Shown: positions 1 through 7,563 of the stretch, piece after piece
How positions within the stretch are numbered: position 1 is the stretch's first letter
How the letters are laid out: each line of letters opens with the position of its first letter
Origin: Pseudomonadota bacterium
GTDB lineage: Bacteria > Pseudomonadota > Gammaproteobacteria > Burkholderiales > Burkholderiaceae
Direction: 5' to 3'
Length of the DNA: 10,835 nt
NCBI GenBank assembly: GCA_023441105.1
Contig: JAEZQX010000442.1
Location: 1-10,835, forward strand
The notes under the pieces: model-generated
Database searches by the model: none
What the model was told of the DNA's origin: nothing
The model's input: the letters and a program-made list of their open reading frames with translations, nothing else
Position numbers and translations under genes: made by a program

Positions 1-2251
1 CGTCGTTGCTGCCCGGCACGTCCGGCTGTGGCCGCGACAGCGAGTTGCCGGCGGGCGGCGGCGGTGGAGGCGGCTGGTTGGAGCCGAAGATCTCCGCCAG
101 GCCGGGCGTCAGGCTCGCCGGCGAGCGCGGCGGCGTGGGCGCGCCCGGCGTACCCGGCCGGGGCGGCAGTTTCTGCAGGTCCGGCATGTTGTAGTCCGGC
201 AGCGGCGGCAGATGCGGCAGCTGTCCGTTGCCGCTCATCGAGCGGATGTAGTCGTAGCGGTTGGCGGTCACGTCCCAGGCGGCACCGGCGTCACGAATCA
301 CGATCGGGCGCAGGAACACCAGCAGGTTGGTCTTCTTGCGCGTCCGGCTGTCGTAGCGGAACAGGCGGCCGAGCGCGGGGATGTCGCCCAGCAGGGGTAC
401 CTTGCTGACATTGCCTTCGACGGATTCCTGGATCAGCCCGCCGAGCACGACAATCTGGCCGTCGTCCACCAGCACATTCGATTCGATGGCGCGCCGATTG
501 GTGATCAGGCCCGCCGGCAGCGAGGCGTCCTGGACGCTCGAGACCTCCTGGAAGATCTGCATCCTCACCGCGCCGCCTTCCGAAACCTGCGGCCGCACCC
601 GCAGGGTGGTGCCGACGTCCTTGCGTTCGATGGTCTGGAACGGGTTGGCGACAGCGCCGCCAGTCTGGGTGTACTGGCCGGTGATGAACGGCACGTTCTG
701 GCCGATGATGATGCGCGCCTCCTCGTTGTCGAGGGTCAGCAGGTTCGGCGTCGCCTTGATGTTGGCATCCGCCTCCGTCTCCAGCGCGCGGGCGAGCACG
801 CCGAGGTTGATGGCTTCGGTGCCGAGGATGCTGACGCCGCTGCGTACCAGGCCGATGTTCAGGCCGGTGGCGATGCTGCCGATGCCGGCGGTCACGTCGA
901 GGATGTTGCTGCCGCTTCCCCGCGGCGGCAGGTTGGTGCCGCCGACCCAGCTGTTGCCGCCCGAGGAGGACGGGTTGAGGAACTGCCACTGCAGGCCCAG
1001 CTCGGCGGCCTTGTCGGCGCTCACCTCGACGATCAGCGACTCGATGTACACCTGCGCCCGGCGCGAGTCGAGCTTGTCGATGACCGAGCGGATGTTCCGA
1101 TACACCGGTTCCGGCGCGGTGATGATCAGCGAGTTGGTGGACGGGTCCGCGGCGATGATGGCCCCGCCAGCCGCGATGGTGACCGGACCCTGGTTGCCCT
1201 GGCCCTGCTGCTGCAGCGGCTGCAGCTGGGTGTTCATGCCGCCCTGCATGCTGCTCTGGTTCTGCTGGTTGTTGCCCAGCAGGCCGCCCTGCAGGCCCCC
1301 CTGCAGATTCTGGTTGCGGCTGGGCGACATGCCGGAGTTGCTGCCGCCTTGCTCGCCGGACAGCACCGCCTGCAGCACCTCGACCAGCTTGACCGCCTCG
1401 GCGTTGCGCAGGTAGACCACGCGCATGTTGGCCTGCTCGGCGCTCGCCGGCTGGTCCAGTTGCATGACCAGCGATTCGGCGAGGTTCATCTTGGCCGCGC
1501 TGCTGGTCCGCAGCAGCACCGTGTTGGTCCGCGGATCGGCCAGCACGGTGACCCGCTGGCCCGGATCCACGGCCGCGCCCGGCGCGTTGCCGCGGGTCGT
1601 CTCGTCGAGCAGCCGCGACACCGCCACCGCGATGTCGCTGGCGATCGAGTTCTTGATCTGCACGACCTTGACGTCGTTGCCCGAGCGCGGGTTGTCGAGG
1701 TTGGCGATGATCCGCGCCAGCCGCGTGACGTTGGCGGCATAGTCGGTGATGACCAGCGCGTTGTTGTTGGGATACGCGGTGATGGTGTTGTTGGGCGAGA
1801 CCAGCGGTCGCAGGACCGGGATCATGTTGGTCGCCGACTCATGGTTCAACTGGAAGATCTGGGTGACGATCTCGTCGCCGGAGCGGTTCATCACCCGGCC
1901 GGCTTCGACCGGCCCCGATTGCAGCTTGGCGTCGGCCTCCGGCACCACCTTGACCAGGTTGCCGATATCCACCACTGCGAAGCCCTGCTGGCGCAGCACG
2001 GTCTTGAGCAGCGTGAAGGCGAGCTCCTTGCTGACCGGACGCGGCGTCTCGAGCGAGATCTTGCCGCGCACCCGCGGATCGATGACGAAGGTCCGGTTGA
2101 GCAGATGGCCGAACGCACCCACCACCGAATCGATTTCGGCGTCCTTGAAGTTGAGGGTGATGGGCTCGTCTGCCTGGATCACCGCGGGCATGGCCAGAAG
2201 TGTTAACAGGAAGATCAAACACTTAGCCAATTCGCGTGAGAGACGACTCAA
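1..2251 (-). CDS. gspD: Type II secretion secretin GspD, partial (C-terminus beyond left edge)
   Basis: Outer-membrane secretin, the multimeric channel through which folded T2SS substrates leave the cell. The frame is open for 750 codons to the window edge. A signal peptide (hydrophobic core about residues 11-25, likely cleavage after VIQA) precedes the N0 domain (about 28-100), the N1 and N2 modules (about 129-265), an N3 module interrupted by a Gln/Gly/Asn-rich stretch (about 300-355), and the secretin domain (about 400-655). The secretin domain contains TPNLLTLDNEEARI and the signature VPLLGDIPALGRLF. A proline-rich tail follows (PPPPPPP near 723-730). I chose the TTG at 2251 because GGAG lies 7 nt upstream; the TTG at 2257 would leave only 1 nt. 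The gspN stop lies 2 bp upstream, so coupling is likely. The family identity is clear. Whether the tail ends in a pilotin-binding S domain cannot be seen here. Confidence 0.95.
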   Translation of the reverse strand, partial: MSRLSRELAKCLIFLLTLLAMPAVIQADEPITLNFKDAEIDSVVGAFGHLLNRTFVIDPRVRGKISLETPRPVSKELAFTLLKTVLRQQGFAVVDIGNLVKVVPEADAKLQSGPVEAGRVMNRSGDEIVTQIFQLNHESATNMIPVLRPLVSPNNTITAYPNNNALVITDYAANVTRLARIIANLDNPRSGNDVKVVQIKNSIASDIAVAVSRLLDETTRGNAPGAAVDPGQRVTVLADPRTNTVLLRTSSAAKMNLAESLVMQLDQPASAEQANMRVVYLRNAEAVKLVEVLQAVLSGEQGGSNSGMSPSRNQNLQGGLQGGLLGNNQQNQSSMQGGMNTQLQPLQQQGQGNQGPVTIAAGGAIIAADPSTNSLIITAPEPVYRNIRSVIDKLDSRRAQVYIESLIVEVSADKAAELGLQWQFLNPSSSGGNSWVGGTNLPPRGSGSNILDVTAGIGSIATGLNIGLVRSGVSILGTEAINLGVLARALETEADANIKATPNLLTLDNEEARIIIGQNVPFITGQYTQTGGAVANPFQTIERKDVGTTLRVRPQVSEGGAVRMQIFQEVSSVQDASLPAGLITNRRAIESNVLVDDGQIVVLGGLIQESVEGNVSKVPLLGDIPALGRLFRYDSRTRKKTNLLVFLRPIVIRDAGAAWDVTANRYDYIRSMSGNGQLPHLPPLPDYNMPDLQKLPPRPGTPGAPTPPRSPASLTPGLAEIFGSNQPPPPPPPAGNSLSRPQPDVPGSND

Positions 2252-2253
2252 AC

Positions 2254-3093
2254 TCAAGCTCCTATTTTGATCATTGTACGCGTTCCTTCCCGGCGCCCGA
2301 GCAATCCGAGCAGGGACTGTAGCCTCAAACGCTCAGCGTCGTCGGCTTCCGCGTAGGCGGTGAAGCGCAGCCCGGCAGCCGGTGTCCAGGTGCCCTGCCC
2401 CGACAGGCGCAGCGGTCCGTCGAGGGAGGTCATCTTGATGACCGAAGCGTTGCCGGTGCCGTCGATGTCGATGCGATAGGCGCCGAGCGGCCGTACCGGC
2501 GTCAGCGCCGACGCCACGTCGCGCAGCTCGAGGATGGCCTGGCCGTTGAAGCGCCGGTTCTCGAGGACGATGGGCTGCCAGGTCACCGCCAGCGAGGCCG
2601 TGGGGCGCACCGTCGTCCACGGCGAGCCGAGGCGGGCCAGGTTGACGTCCGGCAACTGCAGCGCGCCACCGGTAATCTGCAGGCGCGACGCATTGCCCTC
2701 GATGGCGACCGGCTTGGCCATGCTTTCATGGCTGGCGGTCGCCTGAAGCCGGCCGATGAGCAGCGGCAGCGCCGCCACCTCCCAGCGGATGGTACCGGGG
2801 ATCACCACGCCGGGCAGCGAGGTCGGTCCGCGGGTGCCAGCCGCCTGCTGCTCGCGGTTGGCGATCGAGGCGACATCCACCAGCACCACCCTGCCCTGTC
2901 CTTTCCAGATCGAACCGGCCGCATCGGCGAGCCGCACGCGGCCGTCGGTCACGCGCTGCAGCGCCAGGTCGACCAGGGATGCCGGCGCCGTCACCAGCAT
3001 CGTCGCGACGGCGACGATCAGCCCGAGCGCGACATAGAGGGCGATGCGCCCGATGCCCCAGGTGCGGCCGGTGCCGCGCTGCCTACTGGCCAC
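2254..3093 (-). CDS. gspN: Type II secretion system protein N (GspN)
   Basis: Bitopic inner-membrane T2SS component of 279 residues, near the usual length for the T2SSN family. A basic N-terminus is followed by one membrane segment (about residues 15-37, ALYVALGLIVAVATMLVTAP). The rest is a periplasmic beta-rich domain with the family-type segment AAGSIWKGQGRVVL near 58-71. Towards the end, LSGQGTWTP and a leucine-rich LQSLLGLLGRR match the conserved C-terminal part of the family. The start is GTG at 3093, supported by GGAGG 9 nt upstream inside gspM. The gene overlaps gspM by 11 bp and its TGA lies 2 bp before the gspD start. Its place between M and D matches the Xanthomonas xps order. The exact role of GspN is not settled; not all T2SS have it. 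Confidence 0.88.
   Translation of the reverse strand: MASRQRGTGRTWGIGRIALYVALGLIVAVATMLVTAPASLVDLALQRVTDGRVRLADAAGSIWKGQGRVVLVDVASIANREQQAAGTRGPTSLPGVVIPGTIRWEVAALPLLIGRLQATASHESMAKPVAIEGNASRLQITGGALQLPDVNLARLGSPWTTVRPTASLAVTWQPIVLENRRFNGQAILELRDVASALTPVRPLGAYRIDIDGTGNASVIKMTSLDGPLRLSGQGTWTPAAGLRFTAYAEADDAERLRLQSLLGLLGRREGTRTMIKIGA
2259..2262 (-). promoter_or_regulatory. Shine-Dalgarno site for gspD
   Basis: GGAG on the minus strand lies 7 nt before the TTG at 2251 and overlaps the last codons of gspN. It decides between two in-frame TTG codons (2257 and 2251). The surrounding 80 bp (2201-2280) is only about 41% GC by my count, much lower than the flanking genes. That would favour an unstructured initiation region. 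Confidence 0.6.
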
Positions 3094-3586
3094 GTCGCGG
3101 TGCCTCCAGGGCCAGGCGGCCGCTGATCACGCCAGCCGACTCGCGCGTGATCGACACGTCCACCACCCGCATGCGGGTTTCGCGGACGGCGCCGTCGAGC
3201 CAGAACAGCCATTTCTCGAAGCTGGCCTGGCGAAAACGGGCTTCGATGATCTCGCCGTTGACCTCGAGCTGAGCCACCGCCGAGGCCAGGCCGGCATCGG
3301 CGAGCGAATCCTGGATCCGATCGCGCAACTGCGAGGCGCTTTCGCTGCCCGGCTGCGTCGCGCTGGCCGATACCCGCGCCTCGGTGGCCAGCTGGTCCAT
3401 CTGCGCCAGGTCGGTGCGCAGCGTCGGCAGCTCGCGGGCGAGCTGCTGGCGGCCGTTCCAGGCCGGCTCGAAGGCGACCATCCAGGCGAACACCAGCACC
3501 AGGAAGCCGGCCGCGAGGGCCAGCATGCGCCGGTCGCGCGACGACAGCGCATTCCATTTCTGCAGGATCGGCTCAAGCATCGGCAC
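3083..3586 (-). CDS. gspM: Type II secretion inner-membrane platform protein GspM
   Basis: Bitopic inner-membrane protein that partners GspL in the T2SS assembly platform. It has 167 residues, the usual GspM size. A short cytoplasmic segment containing WNALSSRDRRML precedes one membrane helix (about residues 21-39, LALAAGFLVLVFAWMVAF). A periplasmic helical stretch (RQQLARELPTLRTDLAQMDQ) and a ferredoxin-like C-terminal domain follow. The W-(x)-L-S-x-R-(E/D)-R-R motif just before the helix is typical of GspM. The start is either GTG at 3586 or ATG two codons later at 3580; neither has a strong Shine-Dalgarno site. The gspL stop is 9 bp upstream, and the 3' end overlaps gspN by 11 bp. Identification rests on topology, motif and position between L and N. 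Confidence 0.88.
   Translation of the reverse strand: MPMLEPILQKWNALSSRDRRMLALAAGFLVLVFAWMVAFEPAWNGRQQLARELPTLRTDLAQMDQLATEARVSASATQPGSESASQLRDRIQDSLADAGLASAVAQLEVNGEIIEARFRQASFEKWLFWLDGAVRETRMRVVDVSITRESAGVISGRLALEAPRRGQ
3103..3107 (-). promoter_or_regulatory. Shine-Dalgarno site for gspN
   Basis: GGAGG on the minus strand lies 9 nt before the GTG at 3093, inside the last codons of gspM. It supports the GTG start of gspN, which has no ATG nearby. Confidence 0.6.
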
Positions 3587-3595
3587 GCGCCATGG

Positions 3596-4849
3596 TCAGG
3601 TTCCCTGCACCGTGACCTTCGCGGTCAGGTCCCGTTCATTGTCGAATTGCAACCGCATGCCCAGTCGCGCACAGGCCTGGCGCAGCGCTTCGCGCGCCGG
3701 ATTGCCGGTGGCCACGGTCGGGTTGAAGCGCACCTTCAGCTCGCCGTCGCGGTATTCGATGGCCGCCACGGCATCGGTCCCCTTGGGACCCATCGCCTGG
3801 GCGAAACGTCCGACCAGCGGAACGAAATCGTCCGGGCCGGTACGGCCGCTCTGCGCGCGCAGCGCCGCGACATTGCGCTTCATCTGCAGCACCGGATCGA
3901 TCACCGCCTGCGTGCCCGGGAAGGCCGCCCGGAACTTGCGCTCCATCTCCTGCCGCATGGCGACCTTCTCGCTGTTCTGCAGCCCCCAGTGGATGTTGAG
4001 ACCGAGCAGCGCGACGACCACCGCTGCCGCCGCCAGCGCCGCCGGCGCCTTCCAGGCGCGCCAGTCGACCTGCGCCATCGTGGCTTTCATCCCGGAGGCG
4101 CGGCCCAGCAGCAGGTCGATCGGCGCCTCCCGCACCACCGGCAGGCGCACCATCTCCACCGCCATCCCGCAGCGCTGGGCGGCCTTCTGCACCGGCTTCT
4201 GCCACTCGGCATCCTCCAGGTAGGCCTTGAGCTTTTCCGGCTTCGCGCCCATGGCAGCGCCGGCTTCGAGGATGGCAGCGATCGCCTCGGCGCGGTTCGC
4301 CGGATCCTCGCCGGCATTCCAGCCGATCCCGCTGGCGGTACCGGTGCGCAGCGCCAGCGCGTCGTGGGCACAGGCCAGCGACCACCTGTCGAGCTCGATC
4401 GGCAGCGCCAGTTGCGCCGGCCACAAGGCTTCGACCCGCATCTGGCGCCGGGCAAAGGCGCCGACCACGAATTCCACCCACTCCCGGTCGATGACGCCCA
4501 CCAGCCGCTTGCCGTCGGGCACCGCGGGGCCCGGCACCACCAGGCAGCGCGAGACGTCCTGCAGCAGGAACTCCTCGACCACGTTGGGCAGCGCCTGGCG
4601 CAGCCTCGCCCCGGTGAGCGGCGGCAGGTTCACTTCGAGCAGGCTCACGTCGCGAGCATCCGCAACCAGCCACACCTGCTTGATGCCCTCGAGCGAATCG
4701 AGCGAGGCGCGCCGCAGGGTCGGCCGCGGCTCGCCGGCCACGTGGGCGAGCAGCAGCGCCTCGCTGCCGAAGGCGCGTTCGCCGGCGCTGCGCGGCGGCA
4801 GCCAGACGATCGCCTGGTGGCGCTTCAGCTTCAAGTTCGGTGTTGCCAT
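3596..4849 (-). CDS. gspL: Type II secretion inner-membrane platform protein GspL
   Basis: Inner-membrane protein that couples the GspE ATPase in the cytoplasm to GspM and the pseudopilus. It has 417 residues, normal for GspL. The cytoplasmic actin-like domain spans about residues 10-255, with the conserved stretch LRQALPNVVEEFLLQDVSR (about 83-101) and an IDLLLGRAS segment (about 244-252) that corresponds to the conserved (I/L)NLL.G motif. One membrane helix follows (about 267-287, preceded by WRAWKAPA). A periplasmic ferredoxin-like domain ends the protein. The ATG at 4849 lies inside the end of gspK (19 bp overlap); a weak AGG sits 4 nt before it. The stop is 9 bp from gspM. The GspE partner is not encoded in this window. 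Confidence 0.93.
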   Translation of the reverse strand: MATPNLKLKRHQAIVWLPPRSAGERAFGSEALLLAHVAGEPRPTLRRASLDSLEGIKQVWLVADARDVSLLEVNLPPLTGARLRQALPNVVEEFLLQDVSRCLVVPGPAVPDGKRLVGVIDREWVEFVVGAFARRQMRVEALWPAQLALPIELDRWSLACAHDALALRTGTASGIGWNAGEDPANRAEAIAAILEAGAAMGAKPEKLKAYLEDAEWQKPVQKAAQRCGMAVEMVRLPVVREAPIDLLLGRASGMKATMAQVDWRAWKAPAALAAAAVVVALLGLNIHWGLQNSEKVAMRQEMERKFRAAFPGTQAVIDPVLQMKRNVAALRAQSGRTGPDDFVPLVGRFAQAMGPKGTDAVAAIEYRDGELKVRFNPTVATGNPAREALRQACARLGMRLQFDNERDLTAKVTVQGT

Positions 4850-5826
4850 ACGACCTGGATGGACCCACGCGGTCCGCCGCTGGCGCGGCGGATCAGGGTC
4901 TCGGTTTGGGATTGGACGCGATCGTACCTGATGACGCCATGCACCCAGAAGTAGCTGGTATTTACGGAAAGAACGGACTGGTTGAGCTGGACGGTCGCAT
5001 CCAGGCCCATCCGTGTGCTGGCTTCCTGCAAGCTTCTCAGGGGCAAACGCTCACGCTGCGCGACGAAACTCTTGACCGCCGACAGTTGCGCTTCCGGGAT
5101 CACCGCCGCAATGACTTCAGGGGTTGCCGTGTTCAAATTGACCCGTGTTGTTTCATCCGGTAACACGGCCAGGTGGGGTTGCAGGGTCCGCATCACGCCT
5201 TCGTCGAACCCGGGGATATCGCGCAGGTCGCCGAACTGGATCAGGCGGATGTCGGAGGCCGGCACCGACGTATCGTCGAGCGTACGCGTGCGCGACCGCA
5301 GGATCCGCGCCAGCGCCTGCTGTACCAGCGACTCCGGCAGGCCGAGCAGCGTCATCAGCTTGGTCATCGCGGCCAAGTGCGGCGGCGACGGCTCGCCGTT
5401 TGCGCCGACGATCGTGTTGACGTTGAACTTGGCCTGGGCATCGGTGACGCTGCCGGCCAGGAAGGCATTACGGGCGTTGTCGCCGATCTTCGCCCCGCCG
5501 GTGACGGTCTCGTCGAGCTGCGTCTCCACGACGGGCGTGCCCCAGACATCGGTGACGTGGTCCCAATTAGCCGGATCGCTGCGCAGGATCACCTTGGCCC
5601 AGTCGAGGGCCGCCCGCTCGACCCAGCGCGTCTGCGACAGCGCGAGCCGGTTCTCGATGGACCGCACCGAGACGCTCTCCCGGTAGAAGAGCGCGCTGAC
5701 GATCACCGATGCCAGCGTCACCACCAGCAGCGCCGTGACGATGGCGGCGCCGCGCTGGGCGGACCGCAGGCGGACATCGCCTCCAGCCGAACTCATCGCG
5801 CGCGCTTTCGTCGATGGCGCTTTCAT
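4831..5826 (-). CDS. gspK: Type II secretion minor pseudopilin GspK
   Basis: Large minor pseudopilin that caps the pseudopilus tip together with GspI and GspJ. It has 331 residues, typical of GspK. An N-terminal leader rich in basic residues ends in QRG, followed by AAIVTALLVVTLASVIVSAL. Cleavage by the prepilin peptidase GspO would fall after that Gly. The fifth mature residue is Thr rather than the Glu of other pseudopilins, a known GspK hallmark. The helical insert of GspK (LTKLMTLLGLPESLVQQALARI region) and the C-terminal NLNTATPEVIAAVIPEAQ motif are present. The ATG at 5826 overlaps the gspJ stop in a TGATG arrangement and has AAGGA a few bases upstream; a TTG one codon earlier (5829) is too close to that site. 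The 3' end overlaps gspL by 19 bp. Confidence 0.94.
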   Translation of the reverse strand: MKAPSTKARAMSSAGGDVRLRSAQRGAAIVTALLVVTLASVIVSALFYRESVSVRSIENRLALSQTRWVERAALDWAKVILRSDPANWDHVTDVWGTPVVETQLDETVTGGAKIGDNARNAFLAGSVTDAQAKFNVNTIVGANGEPSPPHLAAMTKLMTLLGLPESLVQQALARILRSRTRTLDDTSVPASDIRLIQFGDLRDIPGFDEGVMRTLQPHLAVLPDETTRVNLNTATPEVIAAVIPEAQLSAVKSFVAQRERLPLRSLQEASTRMGLDATVQLNQSVLSVNTSYFWVHGVIRYDRVQSQTETLIRRASGGPRGSIQVVWQHRT

Positions 5827-6596
5827 CAATCCTTCACCGAAAAGACGCGTACGAAGCGCTGACCGTCCATGCGCTCGATGACCACCTCGACGCCAACGAG
5901 CGTGAGTCGGAGCGCCGCATCCCTTGCCGCCTGGGCTGCAGGGTTGGGCGCTCCCCCTGGTGGCGCTCCGGCGCCCGCCCGGCCCCCGCCTTCGGCGGCA
6001 GCCTCCAGCTTCATTCGTTGCTGGTCGATGCTCGCGAGGTTCGTCGCGTCCATCCAGCCGCGACCGTCGACCCAGCCGCGGATGGCGATCGACCGCACGC
6101 CGCCGAGGATCGGCTGCCAGATCATCGACTGCACCGCGCCGCCGCCGACCGCACTGCTGCCGCGGCCGGCGAGCTCAGCCGGGGCGAACTCACTGAAGCC
6201 ACGCGCCAGCTGGTTGTTGCGCACTTCGTAGACGACCCGCTGCACCCGGGTTGGAAAGCCGCTGCGGTTGACCTCGCGGATCAGGTGCAGCGACTGCGCA
6301 TTGTTCTGGCCGGACACGTTGACGCGCAATTGCGACTCGTTGAGCTTCAGCAGGTTCACCGGCCAGGACCGCAAGACATCCTCGTCCATCTGGGAGAAGG
6401 CCAGCGTCAGGGAGCGCAGCTCGTCGGATGCCACCGTCAGCCGCTCGCGGGTCTGCAGGATCGAGTCGAGCCCGCGCCAGCTCAGCAGCGCCAGCACCGC
6501 CATCAGCGCGCAGGCGACCAGCAGCTCGATCAGGGTGAAACCCCTGGCGCGGCCGCCGTGGAAAAGGACGCGGCGCCGATCCCGGCTCATGCGCAT
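5826..6596 (-). CDS. gspJ: Type II secretion minor pseudopilin GspJ
   Basis: Minor pseudopilin that forms the tip complex with GspI and GspK. From the ATG at 6596 it has 256 residues. A 19-residue basic leader ending in RARG precedes FTLIELLVACALMAVLALLSW, the class III signal with Glu at mature position 5 and one membrane helix. The following DSILQTRERL and the YEVRNNQL region fit GspJ. An Ala/Gly/Pro-rich stretch (about residues 195-228, AEGGGRAGAGAPPGGAP) interrupts the C-terminal beta region just before the final LRLTLVGVEVVIER strand and is unusual. The frame extends further upstream (to 6740), but that part lies inside gspI and would give an implausible leader. The ATG at 6596 is 1 bp after the gspI TGA; ATG at 6590 is an alternative. 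The stop overlaps the gspK start. Confidence 0.92.
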   Translation of the reverse strand: MRMSRDRRRVLFHGGRARGFTLIELLVACALMAVLALLSWRGLDSILQTRERLTVASDELRSLTLAFSQMDEDVLRSWPVNLLKLNESQLRVNVSGQNNAQSLHLIREVNRSGFPTRVQRVVYEVRNNQLARGFSEFAPAELAGRGSSAVGGGAVQSMIWQPILGGVRSIAIRGWVDGRGWMDATNLASIDQQRMKLEAAAEGGGRAGAGAPPGGAPNPAAQAARDAALRLTLVGVEVVIERMDGQRFVRVFSVKD

Positions 6597-6597
6597 C

Positions 6598-7041
6598 TCA
6601 TGGCAGGTTGGTGGCGAAGCCGACCAGGCGCCCGAGGCGCCCGCCGGTGTTGGGGTTGCCGAAAGCGGCCGGCGCGCTGTTCCCGTCGAAGACCTGGATC
6701 TCGACGCGGCGGAAATTCGGGTTGGGCGTGCCGAACACATCCTCCTGGCAGCGCAGCGGCAGGTCGCCCTGGCTGCAGTCGAAGTTGCGCCTGCCCACCG
6801 CCGGATACTCGCGCTGGATCCGGATCTGCGACAACCGGTTCTCGGCGCTCCACTGCGCCAGCGTGCGCGAGCGCATGTCGCTGGCGCTGCTGGTGAGCGA
6901 GCCGACCGCCCGGATCGACGCCATCAGGGCGATCGCCACGATGGTCAGCGCAACCAGGATCTCGACCAGCGTGAAGCCGGGCGCGCGCACCCGCGACGGC
7001 CGGCGCTCAGCGACGGACGACTTCGAATGCTCCGAGCCCAT
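6598..7041 (-). CDS. gspI: Type II secretion minor pseudopilin GspI
   Basis: Minor pseudopilin that nucleates the tip complex with GspJ and GspK. It has 147 residues from the ATG at 7041. The leader (22 residues, ending RVRAPG) is followed by FTLVEILVALTIVAIALMAS, with Glu at mature position 5. The short periplasmic domain has LAQWSAENRL (about 61-70), the conserved A.(W)..EN.L region of GspI, and two cysteines (about 89 and 98) flanking SQGDLPLR that could form a disulfide. GGAG lies 10 nt before the ATG. The start lies inside gspH (35 bp overlap) and the stop is 1 bp from gspJ, so translation is probably coupled. A longer frame reaching 7170 would place a long non-signal extension before the prepilin motif and is rejected. 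Confidence 0.93.
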   Translation of the reverse strand: MGSEHSKSSVAERRPSRVRAPGFTLVEILVALTIVAIALMASIRAVGSLTSSASDMRSRTLAQWSAENRLSQIRIQREYPAVGRRNFDCSQGDLPLRCQEDVFGTPNPNFRRVEIQVFDGNSAPAAFGNPNTGGRLGRLVGFATNLP

Positions 7042-7501
7042 TGGCTGAAATCTCCGCAACCATCTCTCCTCGCAACAGCCGCACCACATAAGGCGCTTCG
7101 ACCAGGTCGCGACCGAACTCCAGGAACCGGGCGCCGTCGGCGCGACGCACCTGCACGTCGGTGCGGGCACTCCAGCGACGCGGCCTGAGGTAGGTGTCGT
7201 CGTCGATCACCCGCCACTCGGAATCGCGGAAGTAGACGAACTGGTAGTCCAGGCCGTCGGTTTCGAAGCGGATCGGCGAACCTCGCACCTGCGCCTCTTC
7301 GCGGGCCAGCGCCAGCAGCTGCGCCAGCCGGTCCGCATCCGTCTCCAGCTCCCGCGCTGGACTGTGGGTGCCGCTGATGGCGACCATGGAAATGACGACC
7401 GCGGCAATGATCATCGCCACCAGCAGCTCGATCAACGTGAAGCCGGCCGACCAGCGGTGACTTCCGGGAGACCGGCGGCGAGCCGGGAGCGGCTTGCCCA
7501 C
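7007..7501 (-). CDS. gspH: Type II secretion minor pseudopilin GspH
   Basis: Minor pseudopilin linking the tip complex to the GspG shaft. From GTG at 7501 it has 164 residues, the normal GspH size. The 20-residue basic leader ends HRWSAG, followed by FTLIELLVAMIIAAVVISMV with Glu at mature position 5. The GspH-type ADRLAQLLALAREEAQVRGSP helix follows, then beta strands (YQFVYFRDSEWR). The start is uncertain: no good Shine-Dalgarno site precedes GTG 7501. The only in-frame ATG upstream (7636) would overlap gspG by 77 bp and give a 65-residue leader. The gene is separated from gspG by about 58 bp holding a palindromic element, unlike the other junctions in this operon. The 3' end overlaps gspI by 35 bp. 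Confidence 0.9.
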   Translation of the reverse strand: MGKPLPARRRSPGSHRWSAGFTLIELLVAMIIAAVVISMVAISGTHSPARELETDADRLAQLLALAREEAQVRGSPIRFETDGLDYQFVYFRDSEWRVIDDDTYLRPRRWSARTDVQVRRADGARFLEFGRDLVEAPYVVRLLRGEMVAEISANGLGAFEVVRR

Positions 7502-7518
7502 GACGGTGCGCGCGCTCA

Positions 7519-7563
7519 GGCGAAGACGCCGCTTCGCCGGTGCAACGGCGAAGGCCGTCCTAC
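7519..7563 (-). repeat. REP-like palindromic element at the gspG/gspH junction
   Basis: Read on the minus strand, the element begins GTAG, where TAG is the gspG stop codon. It continues into two alternative hairpins. The first has 8-bp perfect arms CTTCGCCG/CGGCGAAG (7546-7553 with 7532-7539) around a 6-nt loop. The second has 7-bp perfect arms GGCGAAG/CTTCGCC (7532-7538 with 7519-7525) around a 6-nt loop. The two share the middle arm and exclude each other. A GTAG head followed by a GC-rich imperfect palindrome is the hallmark of REP sequences mobilised by RAYT (TnpA-REP) transposases in gammaproteobacteria. I see only one copy in this window, so the REP assignment is an inference; the hairpins themselves are directly visible. 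Confidence 0.6.

Noticed and set aside
212..2206. Long plus-strand open frame antisense to gspD (664 codons)
   Set aside because: It is a GC-driven shadow of gspD. The translation is rich in Arg, His, Asp and Ala with no recognisable domain, while the minus strand encodes a complete secretin pattern.
3044..4954. Long plus-strand open frame antisense to gspM, gspL and gspN (636 codons)
   Set aside because: It is a compositional shadow. It crosses several real genes on the other strand and shows no family motif.
6598..7170. Longer GspI starting at 7170
   Set aside because: The added 43 residues lie in the gspH frame overlap and would separate the start from the prepilin motif by 65 residues. 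ATG 7041 with GGAG upstream gives a normal 22-residue leader.
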